Source of the DNA: Deltaproteobacteria bacterium
GTDB lineage: Bacteria; Desulfobacterota; Binatia; UTPRO1
Reading direction: 5' to 3'
Length of the DNA: 64,000 bases
Assembly: GCA_020848745.1 (NCBI GenBank)
Contig: JADLHM010000055.1
Coordinates: 1-64,000 of the forward strand
In this document: piece after piece, positions 43,491-52,751 of the stretch
Numbering within the stretch: position 1 is the stretch's first letter
Layout: each line of letters begins with the position of its first letter
Program-made: the position numbers and the translations under genes
Notes under the pieces: generated by a model
Seen by the model: only the letters and a program-made list of their open reading frames with translations
The model's database searches: none
What the model was told of the DNA's origin: nothing

Positions 43491-45521
43491 TCAGCCGGCC
43501 GGCGCGAACGCGTCCGGCGGTCCTCGACGGGCGGTACGCTCGAAATCGGTGACCTCCCCGGCCGGCCCGGCGAGGACCAGCGTGTCGCCCGCGGCGAGAG
43601 CGTGATCCGGATCCGGAACCTCGAACGTATGGCCGGGATCGTCGCGACGCTCGACCGCGAGCACGCTCACGCCGAAGCGCGCGCGGCAGTCGAGCTCGCG
43701 CAGCGTGCGCCCGTCCCACCCGCGCGGCACCTCGAAGCGCACGACCCTATACCCCTTCGACCACCGTGGGAGCGCGTCGACGCCGGCCGCACCCGGAATC
43801 GTCCGCATCGCCACCAGCGCGCGATTGTAGGCGCGGATCACGTCGGCGCGCGACAGCAGCCCGAGCACGCGTGTCTGATCGTCGCTTGCGACGACGGGGA
43901 GCGCGTCGCGATCGTCCTCCTCCATCCGGCCGAGCGCCTGGCCGAGGCTCGTCTCCAGCGTGACGGTCGGAACGTGGCGGTCGCAGAGGTCGCCGGCCGT
44001 GCGCTCGCTTCCGGCCTCGGGATCGAGGAGTACGGCGCGGACGCCGTGCAGCGACAACGTCCCGAGCAGGCGGCCGCCGCCCTCGACGACGGGAAAGTGG
44101 CTCCCGGTGCTTTCGCCCATCACCTTCAAGACCTCGGCGAGCGGCGCGTCGGCGCGGATCGGCTCGAAGACTTCGTGGAAGGCGGAGGCGACCGGGATCA
44201 GGTCCATGATCTGCTCGCGCGGCGGCTCGAGGCTGGTTCCGGCGCGCGCGAGCCCGAGCGTGTCGATCGACTCCGATTCGATCGCGCTGGCGACGATGAC
44301 TGCGAGGATCACGGTGACGAGCGCCGGCAACGCGATCTCGTGGCTGCCCGTCGTTTCGAACAGCAGGAAGATCGCGGTGAGCGGCGCGTGCGTACAGGCA
44401 CCGAGAAACGCGGCGAGGCCGACGAGGGCGTACGAGCCGCGCGGTCCGGTGAGGCTCGGCATCCACCAGGCGGACAGGGAGCGGAACGCGCCGCCGCTCA
44501 TCGCCCCGATGAAGAAGATGGGACCGAAGACGCCGCCTGGAGCGCCGCAGCCGAGCGAGACGCTGCTCGTGAGGATCTTGGCGAGCGCGAGTGCGACCAT
44601 CAGCGTCGCGGGGAGCTTTCCGGCGAGCGCCTCTTCGATGACGGGATAGCCGTCGGAGAGGTTCTTCGGCAGGAATGCCCCGACGACGCCGACCGCGGCG
44701 AGTCCGCCGACGAGCTTCGTCGCCGTGCCGACGCGCAGCCGTGCGAGGCGTTCGAGGGTGGCGTGGAAGAAGCGGACGTAGCTCGCCGCGAGCAAGCCGA
44801 GGAAGAGGCCCATGAGGGCGTACGTCACCAGTTCTTGGTACGCGCCGAGATCGAACGCCCGCACCTGGAAGACCGTGTCGACGCCGCCGAGCGCGCGCGC
44901 CGTGATCACCGCCGTCGCGGTCGAGATGACGATCAGGCTGAAATGTGCGAGCTCGACCTTGCCCTGGAGCACGATCTCCTGCGCGAACATCACGCTGCCG
45001 ATCGGCGCGTTGAAGGTGGTCGCGATGCCGGCGGCCGCGCCGCACGCGGCGAGGAGCTTCGAGCGTGGTTCGAGGCGGAGGAGCCGCGCGACGAACGAGC
45101 CGATCGATCCGCCGATCTGCGCGATCGGTCCTTCGCGACCGACCGAAGCGCCCGCGCCGAGCGAGATCGCGGCGCCGAGGGTCTTGACGATCATCCAGCG
45201 CCGCTTCACCCGTCCGCTCTCGAGGTGCACCATCTCGAGGAAACGCGGGAAGCCGTAGCCGAGCGCGTGCCCGGGGAAGATCCGTTCCAGCAGGAGCAGC
45301 GCGATTCCGCCTGCGGCGAGCACGATGGGCGGCGCGAGCGGCTGCGCCGCCCCCCACGCGCCGAGCGCGGCGCCGAGCGCCCCGAAGGCGCGTGCCGCGG
45401 TCCTGATCGCGGCCTGGAAGACGACGCTGCCGGCCGCGCCGAGGAAGCCGATCAGCGCCGCGACGAGAACGAGGCCGGTGTATTGGGTGTGCGTCGCCGA
45501 CGCGCTTCGCGACCCGGACAC
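43491..45521 (-). CDS. ClC-family chloride channel/antiporter with CBS pair and TrkA-C domain
   Basis: A 676-aa protein. The membrane part has SVGREGPIAQ with the gating glutamate and GAPGGVFGPIFFIGA. The first selectivity motif, normally GSGIP, reads GYGFP, replacing the anion-coordinating Ser by Tyr. A CBS pair (about 435-550: SAFHEVFEPIRADAPL; VPTVTLETSLGQALG) and a TrkA-C/RCK domain (about 575-655) follow. These suggest regulation by nucleotides and ligands. It moves chloride or another anion, perhaps in exchange for protons. Convergent with the propeller gene; divergent from bolA. Confidence 0.9.
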   Translation of the reverse strand: MSGSRSASATHTQYTGLVLVAALIGFLGAAGSVVFQAAIRTAARAFGALGAALGAWGAAQPLAPPIVLAAGGIALLLLERIFPGHALGYGFPRFLEMVHLESGRVKRRWMIVKTLGAAISLGAGASVGREGPIAQIGGSIGSFVARLLRLEPRSKLLAACGAAAGIATTFNAPIGSVMFAQEIVLQGKVELAHFSLIVISTATAVITARALGGVDTVFQVRAFDLGAYQELVTYALMGLFLGLLAASYVRFFHATLERLARLRVGTATKLVGGLAAVGVVGAFLPKNLSDGYPVIEEALAGKLPATLMVALALAKILTSSVSLGCGAPGGVFGPIFFIGAMSGGAFRSLSAWWMPSLTGPRGSYALVGLAAFLGACTHAPLTAIFLLFETTGSHEIALPALVTVILAVIVASAIESESIDTLGLARAGTSLEPPREQIMDLIPVASAFHEVFEPIRADAPLAEVLKVMGESTGSHFPVVEGGGRLLGTLSLHGVRAVLLDPEAGSERTAGDLCDRHVPTVTLETSLGQALGRMEEDDRDALPVVASDDQTRVLGLLSRADVIRAYNRALVAMRTIPGAAGVDALPRWSKGYRVVRFEVPRGWDGRTLRELDCRARFGVSVLAVERRDDPGHTFEVPDPDHALAAGDTLVLAGPAGEVTDFERTARRGPPDAFAPAG

Positions 45522-45588
45522 CGGCTCACCATGCCAAAACGGTCATGCGCTTGCGAGCCGCGTGCGGCGTAGTATAGCTCAGCGCTCA

Positions 45589-45816
45589 ATGCATCCGGAC
45601 GAGATCCAGCGCAGCCTGGCCGAAACGTTCCCCGACGCGCACATCCGCGCGGAGGACTACACCGGCGGCGGCGATCATTTCTCGGTCCACATCACGAGCG
45701 CCACGTTCGCGGGACGGTCGTTGGTGGAGCGTCACCAGATGGTCTATCGAGCGCTCGGCGCGTTGATGCCCCGCATCCACGCGTTGCAGCTCAAGGCCGA
45801 CGCGCCGGGCGAGTGA
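45589..45816 (+). CDS. BolA-family protein
   Basis: A 75-aa BolA-like protein with the family order: MHPDEIQRSLAETFPDAHIR, the Gly-rich GGGDHFSVHITSATFAGRS, and VERHQMVYRALGALM with the conserved His and the helix of the class. BolA proteins bind monothiol glutaredoxins with a shared 2Fe-2S cluster. The grxD gene follows 13 bp later, which supports an Fe-S trafficking or iron-sensing pair. ATG 45589 has only a weak ribosome site. Confidence 0.9.
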   Translation: MHPDEIQRSLAETFPDAHIRAEDYTGGGDHFSVHITSATFAGRSLVERHQMVYRALGALMPRIHALQLKADAPGE

Positions 45817-45829
45817 AGGAGAACCGACC

Positions 45830-46153
45830 ATGGCAGACCCCGTCATCACCGAGATCGAGAACGAGATCCGCGACAACAAGGTCATGATCTACATGAAGGG
45901 CACGCCGAGCTTTCCACAGTGCGGCTTCTCCGCGGCGACCATCGAGGTCTTCGAGGAGCTCGGCCGGCCCTTCGGCAGCGTCGATGTGCTGAGCCAGCCA
46001 GCCAAGCGCGAGGCGATCAAGCGCTATTCGAACTGGCCGACGATCCCGCAGGTGTACGTCGATGGAAAGTTCCTCGGCGGCTGCGATATCGTGCGCGAGA
46101 TGCACGCGACCGGCGAGCTGAAGCGCCTCCTCGACGCGTCGTTCGCGGGTTAG
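45830..46153 (+). CDS. grxD: Monothiol glutaredoxin GrxD
   Basis: A 107-aa monothiol glutaredoxin with IYMKGTPSFPQCGFSAA carrying the CGFS active site, NWPTIPQVYVDGKFLGGCD for glutathione binding, and GELKRLL at the end. It carries a glutathione-ligated 2Fe-2S cluster and hands it to acceptors, typically with BolA. A good ribosome site (AAGGAG) lies before ATG 45830 and it is co-transcribed with the bolA-like gene. Confidence 0.95.
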   Translation: MADPVITEIENEIRDNKVMIYMKGTPSFPQCGFSAATIEVFEELGRPFGSVDVLSQPAKREAIKRYSNWPTIPQVYVDGKFLGGCDIVREMHATGELKRLLDASFAG

Positions 46154-46229
46154 GGACGCGTTCTTTCCCCCGCCCGGACGCGCCACGCTGGGAGCCGGTC
46201 CGCGGAAGGGTGCCGTCGGCGCGTGGCTC

Positions 46230-47465
46230 TCAGCGGGCGAGGGCCTGCGCCAGGTCCGCGATGAGGTCCGCGCCGTCTTCGATGCCGACCGAGTACCGGA
46301 TCAGGTTGTCCTTGATGCCGACCTGGAGACGCTCCTCGGTCGTGAGCTCGTAGAAGCTCATGAGCGCCGGCTGCTCGATCAGGCTCTCGACGCCGCCGAG
46401 CGACGGCGCGATGCGGGGGATGCCGCAGGCGTCGACGACCCGCGTCGCTGCATCCAGGTGGCCGTCGACCTCGAAGGAGACGACCCCGCCGAAGCCACGC
46501 ATCTGCCTCCGCGCGACGGCGTGCTCCGGGTGGCTCGGCAGGCCCGCGTAGTGCACCCGCCGCACCTTCGGATGCGCTTCGAGGAACTCGGCGATCGCCT
46601 GCGCGTTGGCGTTCTGCCGTTCGATGCGGAGCGCCAGCGTCTTCAGACCGCGGATCAGGAGATAGGCCGCGAAGGGATCGATCACGGCGCCGATCACCCC
46701 TTGCAACGCACGGATCCCGTCGACGAGGTCCGCCGATCCCAGCACCGCGCCGGCCATGAGGTCGTTGTGGCCGCCGAGGAACTTGGTGGCGGAGTGCAGG
46801 ACGAGGTCGATGCCCCAGGCGAGCGGCCGCTGGTTGTAGGGCGTCGCGAAGGTGGCGTCGACGATGGTCTTCACCCGGTGGCGCCGCCCGATCTCGGCGA
46901 ACCGTTCGAGGTCGAGGATGCGGTTGTAGGGATTCGTCGGGGACTCGCTGAGGAGGATGCGCGTGTTCGGGCGGATCGCCTCGGCAATGGCGTCGTAGTC
47001 GCCGGCGGGGACGGTCGAGCACTCGATGCCGTAGCGGTGCAGCGTCTGGTTCAGGAACTGGCGCGTACGCCGGTAGGAGTCGTCGGTGACGACGACGTGC
47101 GCGCCGCGCGACAGCATCGCGAAGAGCGTCGTCGTGACCGCCGCCATGCCGCTCGAAACGAGCAGGCAGTCCTCCGCGCCCTCGAGCGCGGCGAGCTTGT
47201 GCTCGGCGATGCGCTGCGTGGGGTTGCCGTAGCGACCGTACTCCTCGCGCTCGATGCGGTGCTCGAAATGGTCGCGCAGCTCCTGCGTGTCGGCGAAGGT
47301 GTAGGTCGCTGTCTGGATGATCGGCGTGGTGAGCGCGTTGCCGGCCTTCCGGCGCGGCTCGCCGGCGTGCACGGCGGCGGTCCCGAACCCCGGCGCTCCG
47401 GCGTCTCGGCGCGACGGGTCGTCGACCGGCGGCACGCCGGTTCCCTGCGGATCGCGCGCGGTCAT
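46230..47465 (-). CDS. Trans-sulfuration PLP enzyme (cystathionine gamma-synthase/beta-lyase family)
   Basis: A 411-aa Cys/Met-metabolism PLP enzyme. It has EYGRYGNPTQRIAEHKLAAL, SSGMAAVTTTLFAML, the PLP-lysine motif LHSATKFLGGHNDL, and SLGGVESLIEQPALMS. Substrate can be cystathionine, O-acylhomoserine or methionine; sequence alone does not decide. Its ATG overlaps the thrC stop by one base (TGATG), so it is co-translated with threonine synthase, and a gamma-synthase role at the homoserine branch point is attractive (inference). Confidence 0.85.
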   Translation of the reverse strand: MTARDPQGTGVPPVDDPSRRDAGAPGFGTAAVHAGEPRRKAGNALTTPIIQTATYTFADTQELRDHFEHRIEREEYGRYGNPTQRIAEHKLAALEGAEDCLLVSSGMAAVTTTLFAMLSRGAHVVVTDDSYRRTRQFLNQTLHRYGIECSTVPAGDYDAIAEAIRPNTRILLSESPTNPYNRILDLERFAEIGRRHRVKTIVDATFATPYNQRPLAWGIDLVLHSATKFLGGHNDLMAGAVLGSADLVDGIRALQGVIGAVIDPFAAYLLIRGLKTLALRIERQNANAQAIAEFLEAHPKVRRVHYAGLPSHPEHAVARRQMRGFGGVVSFEVDGHLDAATRVVDACGIPRIAPSLGGVESLIEQPALMSFYELTTEERLQVGIKDNLIRYSVGIEDGADLIADLAQALAR

Positions 47466-48811
47466 CAGCCTTCGAGGAGGCGGGCGCGATCGACGTGGCG
47501 CGCGATCGTGTCCGCGACGTGCTTGGCGTCGGCCGGGAGCTCGACGGGTAGGTTCTGATAGCGCGATTCGACGCCTGCGAGCGTGCCGAGGTGGTACGCC
47601 GTCTTCTGGTCGGCGAACTTCAAGCCGTGGGCGGTCGAGACCACCACGACGCGGTCGCACGCCTTGATGATCTTGCGCTCGACGAGCTTGCGGAGCGCGG
47701 CCAGCGCGACGCCCGTGTGCGGACAGTTGAACATGCCGGTGCGGTCGGCGCGCGCGGACTCGTCCGCCAGTTCCTGCTCGCTCGCCTGCTCGACGACGCC
47801 GTTGAAGCGCTGCAACGTTCGGATGGCCCGCTTTGCGCTCACCGGGTTGCCGATCTGGATGGCGCTCGCGAGCGTCTTCTTCGCCGTGACCGGCGCGAAC
47901 TCCTCGAAGTGCTTCAAGTACGAGCGATAGAGCGGGTTCGCGTGCTCGGCCTGGGCGACGCAGATGCGCGGCAGCTTCTGGATCAGGCCGAGGTCTTGCA
48001 GCAGCAGGAAGCCCTTGCCGAGCGCCGTCACGTTGCCGAGGTTGCCCCCGGGGATGATCACCCAGTCGGGCACCTCCCAGTCGAACTGCTGCACGATCTC
48101 GATCGCGACGGTCTTCTGGCCCTCGATGCGCAGGCTGTTCATCGAGTTGGCGAGGTAGATGCGCTTCTGCTTGGTGATCTCCTGGACGACCGCCATGCAG
48201 CCGTCGAAGTCGGTGTCGAGCGAGAGCACGAGCGCGCCGTTCGCGAGCGGTTGCACGAGCTGCGCCGGTGAGACCTTGTTGCGCGGCAGCAGCACGATCG
48301 ACGCGATGCCGGCCGCCGCGCAGTACGACGCGAGCGCGGCCGAGGTGTCACCGGTCGAGGCGCACGCGACGGCGTCGATCGGCTGGCCATCGGCGATCAT
48401 CTGCTTCACTACGGAGACGAGCACCGTCATGCCGAGATCCTTGAACGAGCCCGTGTGCGAGTTGCCGCACTGCTTGACCCAGAGATCCTCGACGTGGAGC
48501 TGCCGGCCGTAACGCTCGGCCCACAAGAGATTGCTGTTGCCCTCGAACGTGGAGACGATGTTCTCGTTGTCGATGAAGGGGACGACCCACTCCTTCTTGC
48601 CCCATACGCCGGAGCCGTAGGGGTAGGCGCCCTTGCGGTTGCGCTCCTCGAAGAGCTGCATCCAGGCGGCCGGGGCGCGTGTGCGGAGCGCGTCGACGTC
48701 GTGCTGCACCTCCAGCAGGTCGCCGCAGGACGGGCAGCGGTAGATGATCTCGAGTAGCGAGAACTGCCCGTGGCACCCGTTGATGCACTGAAACCACGCA
48801 TTGTAGCCCAT
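47465..48811 (-). CDS. thrC: Threonine synthase
   Basis: A 448-aa PLP-dependent threonine synthase that turns O-phosphohomoserine into threonine. An N-terminal zinc ribbon (CINGCHGQF...CPSCGDLLE) precedes the fold-type II core; the PLP lysine is in [14 protein letters not shown], and the phosphate/substrate region includes [15 protein letters not shown] and [19 protein letters not shown] 48811 is the family start. First gene of the thrC/trans-sulfuration pair; 59 bp downstream of the membrane-protein gene on the same strand. Confidence 0.92.
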   Translation of the reverse strand: MGYNAWFQCINGCHGQFSLLEIIYRCPSCGDLLEVQHDVDALRTRAPAAWMQLFEERNRKGAYPYGSGVWGKKEWVVPFIDNENIVSTFEGNSNLLWAERYGRQLHVEDLWVKQCGNSHTGSFKDLGMTVLVSVVKQMIADGQPIDAVACASTGDTSAALASYCAAAGIASIVLLPRNKVSPAQLVQPLANGALVLSLDTDFDGCMAVVQEITKQKRIYLANSMNSLRIEGQKTVAIEIVQQFDWEVPDWVIIPGGNLGNVTALGKGFLLLQDLGLIQKLPRICVAQAEHANPLYRSYLKHFEEFAPVTAKKTLASAIQIGNPVSAKRAIRTLQRFNGVVEQASEQELADESARADRTGMFNCPHTGVALAALRKLVERKIIKACDRVVVVSTAHGLKFADQKTAYHLGTLAGVESRYQNLPVELPADAKHVADTIARHVDRARLLEG

Positions 48812-48870
48812 GGCGGGCGAGCTTCCGTCAGGCGATGCGAAAAATCAACTCGCGAACGTCGCGCGCGCCA

Positions 48871-50190
48871 TCACCACCAACCGTGCGCGCGCAGCACGAC
48901 GACCCACGCGTAGCCCGTGCCCCAGGGGGTCGGATCGAGCCAGGGATCGAGCGCGCCGATCATCGCGAGGGGCACCGACGCCGCGAGCGCGAGCCAGAAC
49001 GCGATCCGCCCGGCGCGTGAGCGGAACGTGGCATAGGCATCGGCGAGGAACACGAGCAGGAGCGGAATGAAGAGGCAGAACCAGCGCACGCCATAGCTGT
49101 TGCCGCCCGGGCTGTCGGAGGTGAGCAGATAGTAGGCGACGAGCGCCACGGTCGGCGCGAGCACGAGCACGAGCTCGGCGCGCCAGCGATAGGTGCGGTC
49201 GGCTGCGAGACGGAGCATGCCGAGCACGACGAAGAGGAGCACCGGGGTGAGCGCGAAGAGACCGCGCTCGCCGAAGGTGCAGAGCCACACGTAGGCAAGG
49301 AAGGCGCGGAGCGATGCGTGCGGCAGGGAGGAGCCGGCGAGGTGGCCCTTGTCCGCCGAGAAGTACGACCCGGGATACTCGAAGAGCCGGGGCTGCAACG
49401 AGAGCGGCAGCGGGCTGCCCGAGAGCGCGTACGCGTACGCCAGGTAGCCGAGGAGCGGCACGGCGGTCGCGGCGGCGAGCGTGAGGACCGCGGCGATCGG
49501 TCGCGGGGCGCCGGGCCAGCCGACGTACAGCAAGAGGAACGGCAGGTAGAACGCCGCGCCGTGGTCCGCGGTCGCGGCGACGCCGACGAGCAGGCCGCCG
49601 AGCGCGAGCCCCGCGAGCCCGCTACCGCAACGGCGCCATGACCAGACGAGGAGCGTCCCGACGAGCAGCGCCGTCGCCGACGGCGGATGGTTCGAGAAGG
49701 TGACGCTGTACGTCGCGTTCAACGAGCCGAGCCCGAGCGCGACGATCGTGAGCGCGCGCCAGCGGGAATCGGGCACGAGGCGCGCGAGGAAGCGCGTCAG
49801 GAAGAGCAGGCCGAGCCATGTCGTGAGCCCGATGGTGAGGAGCGTCGTCCAGTAGTACGCACGGGGGAGGTCGGTGCGAAACGTGATGCCGCACGCGACC
49901 TCCGCGGCGTAGGCGGGGACCGCCATGAGCGCGACGGCGGGCGGCTTGTCCGAGTAGTAGCGTCCCTCGATCATGCACACGTCGCCGCTCTTGCGGCCCA
50001 TCTCCGTGCCGTCCACCCAGAGCCGACCGTGCTCGACGATCGCCTCGACCATTCCGAGCCGCGAGGTATCGTTCCATCCGCCCCAGTGGGTGCGAGTGGC
50101 GAGGACGAGGAACGCCGCGACGGCCGCGAGCGCCAGCCACTCGGGGGCGCAGAGCGGCGACACCGCGGAGGCGCGCGGCAGCTCGCTCAC
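48871..50190 (-). CDS. Polytopic membrane protein, GT-C-like (glycosyltransferase family 39-type)
   Basis: A 439-aa protein with about ten membrane helices. An early luminal loop has GWNDTSRLGMVEAIVEHGRLW and a following GRYYSDKPPAVALMAVPAY, a pattern seen in GT-C glycosyltransferases (Asp in the first loop and DKPP). It probably transfers a polyprenyl-phosphate sugar to an envelope acceptor, but the donor and acceptor are unknown. The GTG start overlaps the preceding gene's stop (GTGA). Confidence 0.7.
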   Translation of the reverse strand: MSELPRASAVSPLCAPEWLALAAVAAFLVLATRTHWGGWNDTSRLGMVEAIVEHGRLWVDGTEMGRKSGDVCMIEGRYYSDKPPAVALMAVPAYAAEVACGITFRTDLPRAYYWTTLLTIGLTTWLGLLFLTRFLARLVPDSRWRALTIVALGLGSLNATYSVTFSNHPPSATALLVGTLLVWSWRRCGSGLAGLALGGLLVGVAATADHGAAFYLPFLLLYVGWPGAPRPIAAVLTLAAATAVPLLGYLAYAYALSGSPLPLSLQPRLFEYPGSYFSADKGHLAGSSLPHASLRAFLAYVWLCTFGERGLFALTPVLLFVVLGMLRLAADRTYRWRAELVLVLAPTVALVAYYLLTSDSPGGNSYGVRWFCLFIPLLLVFLADAYATFRSRAGRIAFWLALAASVPLAMIGALDPWLDPTPWGTGYAWVVVLRAHGWW

Positions 50191-51611
50191 CGCGCGGCCC
50201 TCGTGCCGTCGGCGGGCGGCGTGGCGTCGTCCGGGGTCCGGCGCGTCGCTGCGACGCCGCCCGCGACGGCGGCGGCGGCCAGGAGGTTCGCGAGCGTGAG
50301 CGCCCATTCGCGAGGCGCGTCGCGTCGGCGGAGCTCCAGGCGGCGGGCGCGTACCGCCGGGGGAAAGATCGTCTCGTCCGGCTGCACGTGCATGGCAAGG
50401 AGGTTGCCCCACTGCCACGAGAGAATCTGGAGGCTCATGGTGACGAGGCATGTCGCAACGCCGGGCGTCGTGCGCGGGAGGAGGAATGCCGTACCGATCA
50501 AGAAGGGCGTCGTGAACGCGCCGTACGTGCTGTGGATCCGGGTCGGCAGCAGGACCGCCGCGAGCATCACCAGCGCCGCGAGTGGCAGGATGGCGAAGCG
50601 TGCGCGGGCGGGATCGCGCCGCTCCCAGGCGCGCGTGAGCGTGTATGCGCCGGCGAGCCCGCCGGTGAGGAGCAGCGTGCCCCAGGTGTCGCGGGCGAGG
50701 CCGAGGAGCGGCGTTCGCGGGTCGAGGATCCCCGTCGTCAGCAAGTCCGCGTACCAGACGTTGAAGCTCATCGCCGTCGTCCACTGCAGGCGATAGACGA
50801 AATTCTCGAGGTACGTGGCGCGGAGCCAGGCGTCGCCGGAGTCGATCCAGAAGGGGAGAGCCGCGAGGTTCAGCACCAGAACGGCGACGAGTCCGGCACC
50901 GACGATCCGCGCGCGCGGCACGCGGAAGAGAAACGCGTAGAGCCAGAGCGGCGCGAAGATCAGCCCCGAGGGCTTGGCCGCGAGCGCGACGCCCCAGAGC
51001 GCTCCGGCCGAGAGCCAGCGTCCGCGCGTCATCGCGGCGACCATCCACACGCCGGGGGCCAGGACCCAGGATTCGGTCTGACCCCAGAACGCGCCGTCGA
51101 GGAGGAGCGGCGGCGCGAGCCATGCGGCGGCGAAGGCTCCCGCGGCGGCAGGCACGCTGGCGAAGCCGCGGACGACGCTGAACAGCCCGAGCGCGATCGC
51201 GAGCTCGGCGAGCGTGGTGCTCGCGGCATAGACGGCGCGCGACGCCTTGGTGTTCGCGACCGGATCGGGGTCGAGCCGTTCGAGCAGGGCGCCCTGCAGC
51301 GCGAAGGCGTACGCGGCGAGCGGCGGATAGTTCAAACGCTCGCCGGTGCCCGTCTCGAGACGCTGCATCCGCCCGTCGATCGGAGCGTCGGTGAGGCAGG
51401 TGCCCGGTCCGTGGCGGTAGAGGTCGAGCACGCCGGCCCGGATGGCCTGTCGGCCCCAGCACACGTAGTCGACGTGGTCGCCGAGGAATCCGTAGCGGGG
51501 CGCGAGGTCGAGCAGCCAGGCGCGCACCAGGACTCCCGCGAGCAGCGCCGCGGCGAACGTGACGACGACGAAACGCCGCGGAGCGGAGACGGCGGGAGGC
51601 GAGCCGGCCAC
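50187..51611 (-). CDS. Polytopic GT-C-type mannosyltransferase-like membrane protein
   Basis: A 474-aa protein with about nine membrane helices. RYGFLGDHVDYVCWGRQAI is the first periplasmic loop with an Asp pair, and LLLDGAFWGQTESWVLAPG is the family GQxD/E-like loop. These fit the GT-C superfamily of dolichol/polyprenol-phosphate-dependent glycosyltransferases. With the following gene it makes a coupled pair likely to glycosylate a lipid, polymer or protein outside the cytoplasm. The 101-bp gap behind it contains no gene. Confidence 0.75.
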   Translation of the reverse strand: MAGSPPAVSAPRRFVVVTFAAALLAGVLVRAWLLDLAPRYGFLGDHVDYVCWGRQAIRAGVLDLYRHGPGTCLTDAPIDGRMQRLETGTGERLNYPPLAAYAFALQGALLERLDPDPVANTKASRAVYAASTTLAELAIALGLFSVVRGFASVPAAAGAFAAAWLAPPLLLDGAFWGQTESWVLAPGVWMVAAMTRGRWLSAGALWGVALAAKPSGLIFAPLWLYAFLFRVPRARIVGAGLVAVLVLNLAALPFWIDSGDAWLRATYLENFVYRLQWTTAMSFNVWYADLLTTGILDPRTPLLGLARDTWGTLLLTGGLAGAYTLTRAWERRDPARARFAILPLAALVMLAAVLLPTRIHSTYGAFTTPFLIGTAFLLPRTTPGVATCLVTMSLQILSWQWGNLLAMHVQPDETIFPPAVRARRLELRRRDAPREWALTLANLLAAAAVAGGVAATRRTPDDATPPADGTRAAR

Positions 51612-51712
51612 GCCGGCTTGCTAGGCGCCCGTCCGCCGAAACTCAAGCGGAGACGTGTCGCGGGGCCACGCGGCGGCGTTCTCCGCGTGGCCCCGATGCG
51701 GGGGCCGGGGCG

Positions 51713-52105
51713 CTACCGTGTGATCGCGATGCGACGGGGTTTCGTCCGCTCCGCCTTCGGGATCTCGAGCGAGAGGACGCCGTGCTGCATGCGAGCGACG
51801 ATGCGGTCGCTGTCGACGTCGCTCGAGAGGGTGAAGCGGCGGACGTAGTTGCCGACGTTGTACTCCGTGTAGAGCGGGTTCATTTCCTCGTACTGCTTCA
51901 CGTCGACCTGGCCCTCGATGGAAAGCACGCCGTCGTCGAGGTGGACGTTCAGAGACTCCTCGTCGACGCCGGGCATGTCCGCCCACAGCCAGAGGCCGTC
52001 CTTGGTTTCGAAGATGTCGACTTGCGGCACGTACGTCCGACCCGCTCGCGTCACCTCGTCGCGGGCCTCCTGCTTCTCCGGAACGTTGAGTTCTTGCTGG
52101 GTCAT
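51713..52105 (-). CDS. Hsp20/alpha-crystallin small heat-shock protein (first of two)
   Basis: A 130-aa small heat-shock protein. The alpha-crystallin domain spans most of the length: PQVDIFETKDGLWLWADMPG, LDDGVLSIEG, and the C-terminal MQHGVLSLEIPKAERTKPRR with a short IxI-like end. It holds unfolding proteins for later refolding. ATG 52105 is chosen because AGGAGG lies 8 bases upstream and overlaps the alternative GTG (52114). It follows the second hsp20 gene by 16 bp and is co-transcribed with it. Confidence 0.9.
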   Translation of the reverse strand: MTQQELNVPEKQEARDEVTRAGRTYVPQVDIFETKDGLWLWADMPGVDEESLNVHLDDGVLSIEGQVDVKQYEEMNPLYTEYNVGNYVRRFTLSSDVDSDRIVARMQHGVLSLEIPKAERTKPRRIAITR

Positions 52106-52121
52106 CGTCGTCACCTCCTGT

Positions 52122-52568
52122 TCAAGCCGCCTTTACCGCGATCTGCCGCGGCTTGGCGTCTTCTTTCTTGGGCACGCGCACCGTGAGGATGCCGTGCTTG
52201 TACGAGGCCTCGGCGCGCCCGAGGTCGAGATCGGCCGGCACCTGGAACGAACGGGAGAACTGCCCCGCACTGCGCTCGCGACGGTGGAAACTACCGTCCG
52301 CCGGCTGCCGGACCTCGCGCTTGCCGCTCACGGTCAGCGTGCGGCCCTCGGCCTCGATGGCGACGTCCTCGGGCGCGACGCCCGGCACCTCCAACTTCAC
52401 GACGTAGCCGTCCTTGTCGGCGAAGACGTTGACTGGCGGGAAGACGCCGCGACCGGACGGGCCGAGATCGATCCCGAACGGCTTGTCGAACACGCGCTCC
52501 AGCTCGCGCTGGAGGTTCAGCAAGCCGGCGACGGGATCGAAGCCAGACGAAATACGAAATCGAGCCAT
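52122..52568 (-). CDS. Hsp20/alpha-crystallin small heat-shock protein (second of two)
   Basis: A 148-aa small heat-shock protein: N-terminal FDPVAGLLNLQRELERVFD, the alpha-crystallin domain with PPVNVFADKDGYVVKLEVPG and EAEGRTLTVSGKREV, ending in YKHGILTVRVPKKEDAKPRQ. Strong ribosome site GGAGG before ATG 52568. It leads the hsp20 pair; such pairs of dissimilar small Hsps often co-assemble. Longer upstream reading in frame crosses noncoding sequence and is not family-like. Confidence 0.92.
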   Translation of the reverse strand: MARFRISSGFDPVAGLLNLQRELERVFDKPFGIDLGPSGRGVFPPVNVFADKDGYVVKLEVPGVAPEDVAIEAEGRTLTVSGKREVRQPADGSFHRRERSAGQFSRSFQVPADLDLGRAEASYKHGILTVRVPKKEDAKPRQIAVKAA

Positions 52569-52630
52569 GGTGGAACCTCCTCGTGGGATGATGAAATTGG
52601 CGGCAGTCTCGCTCCGCCGCCTCGTCCGCA

Positions 52631-52658
52631 AACCTAAGACCACATCGTTCCGCGTCAA
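52631..52658 (-). promoter_or_regulatory. Candidate promoter of the hsp20 pair
   Basis: On the minus strand TTGACG (52658-52653), 16 bp and TAGGTT (52636-52631) make a plausible sigma-70-like promoter 63 bp before the first hsp20 start. No CIRCE element or clear sigma-32 box is visible, so the mode of heat induction is unknown. Confidence 0.4.
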
Positions 52659-52713
52659 GGCGTGCGGTCGAGCGCGTCGCCTCCGACCGTCTCCACCCCC
52701 GATGTGCAGGGGC

Positions 52714-52742
52714 TTGCACCAGTGTCTACACATCTGTAGGTA
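52714..52742 (+). promoter_or_regulatory. Promoter with overlapping dyad upstream of the tetR-acyl-CoA dehydrogenase operon
   Basis: TTGCAC (52714), 17 bp, TAGGTA (52737) form a fair promoter. Between the boxes CTACA-CATC-TGTAG (52726-52739) is a palindrome overlapping the -10, well placed for repression by the TetR product. Expected transcription start is only about 3-4 bases before the ATG at 52752, so the mRNA would be almost leaderless. Confidence 0.45.
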
Positions 52743-52751
52743 GGCGTCTCG

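Noticed and set aside
46154-46229. Possible hairpin with GCCACGC/GCGTGGC after grxD
   Set aside because: Only seven pairs with a long loop and no T-run; not convincing as a terminator.
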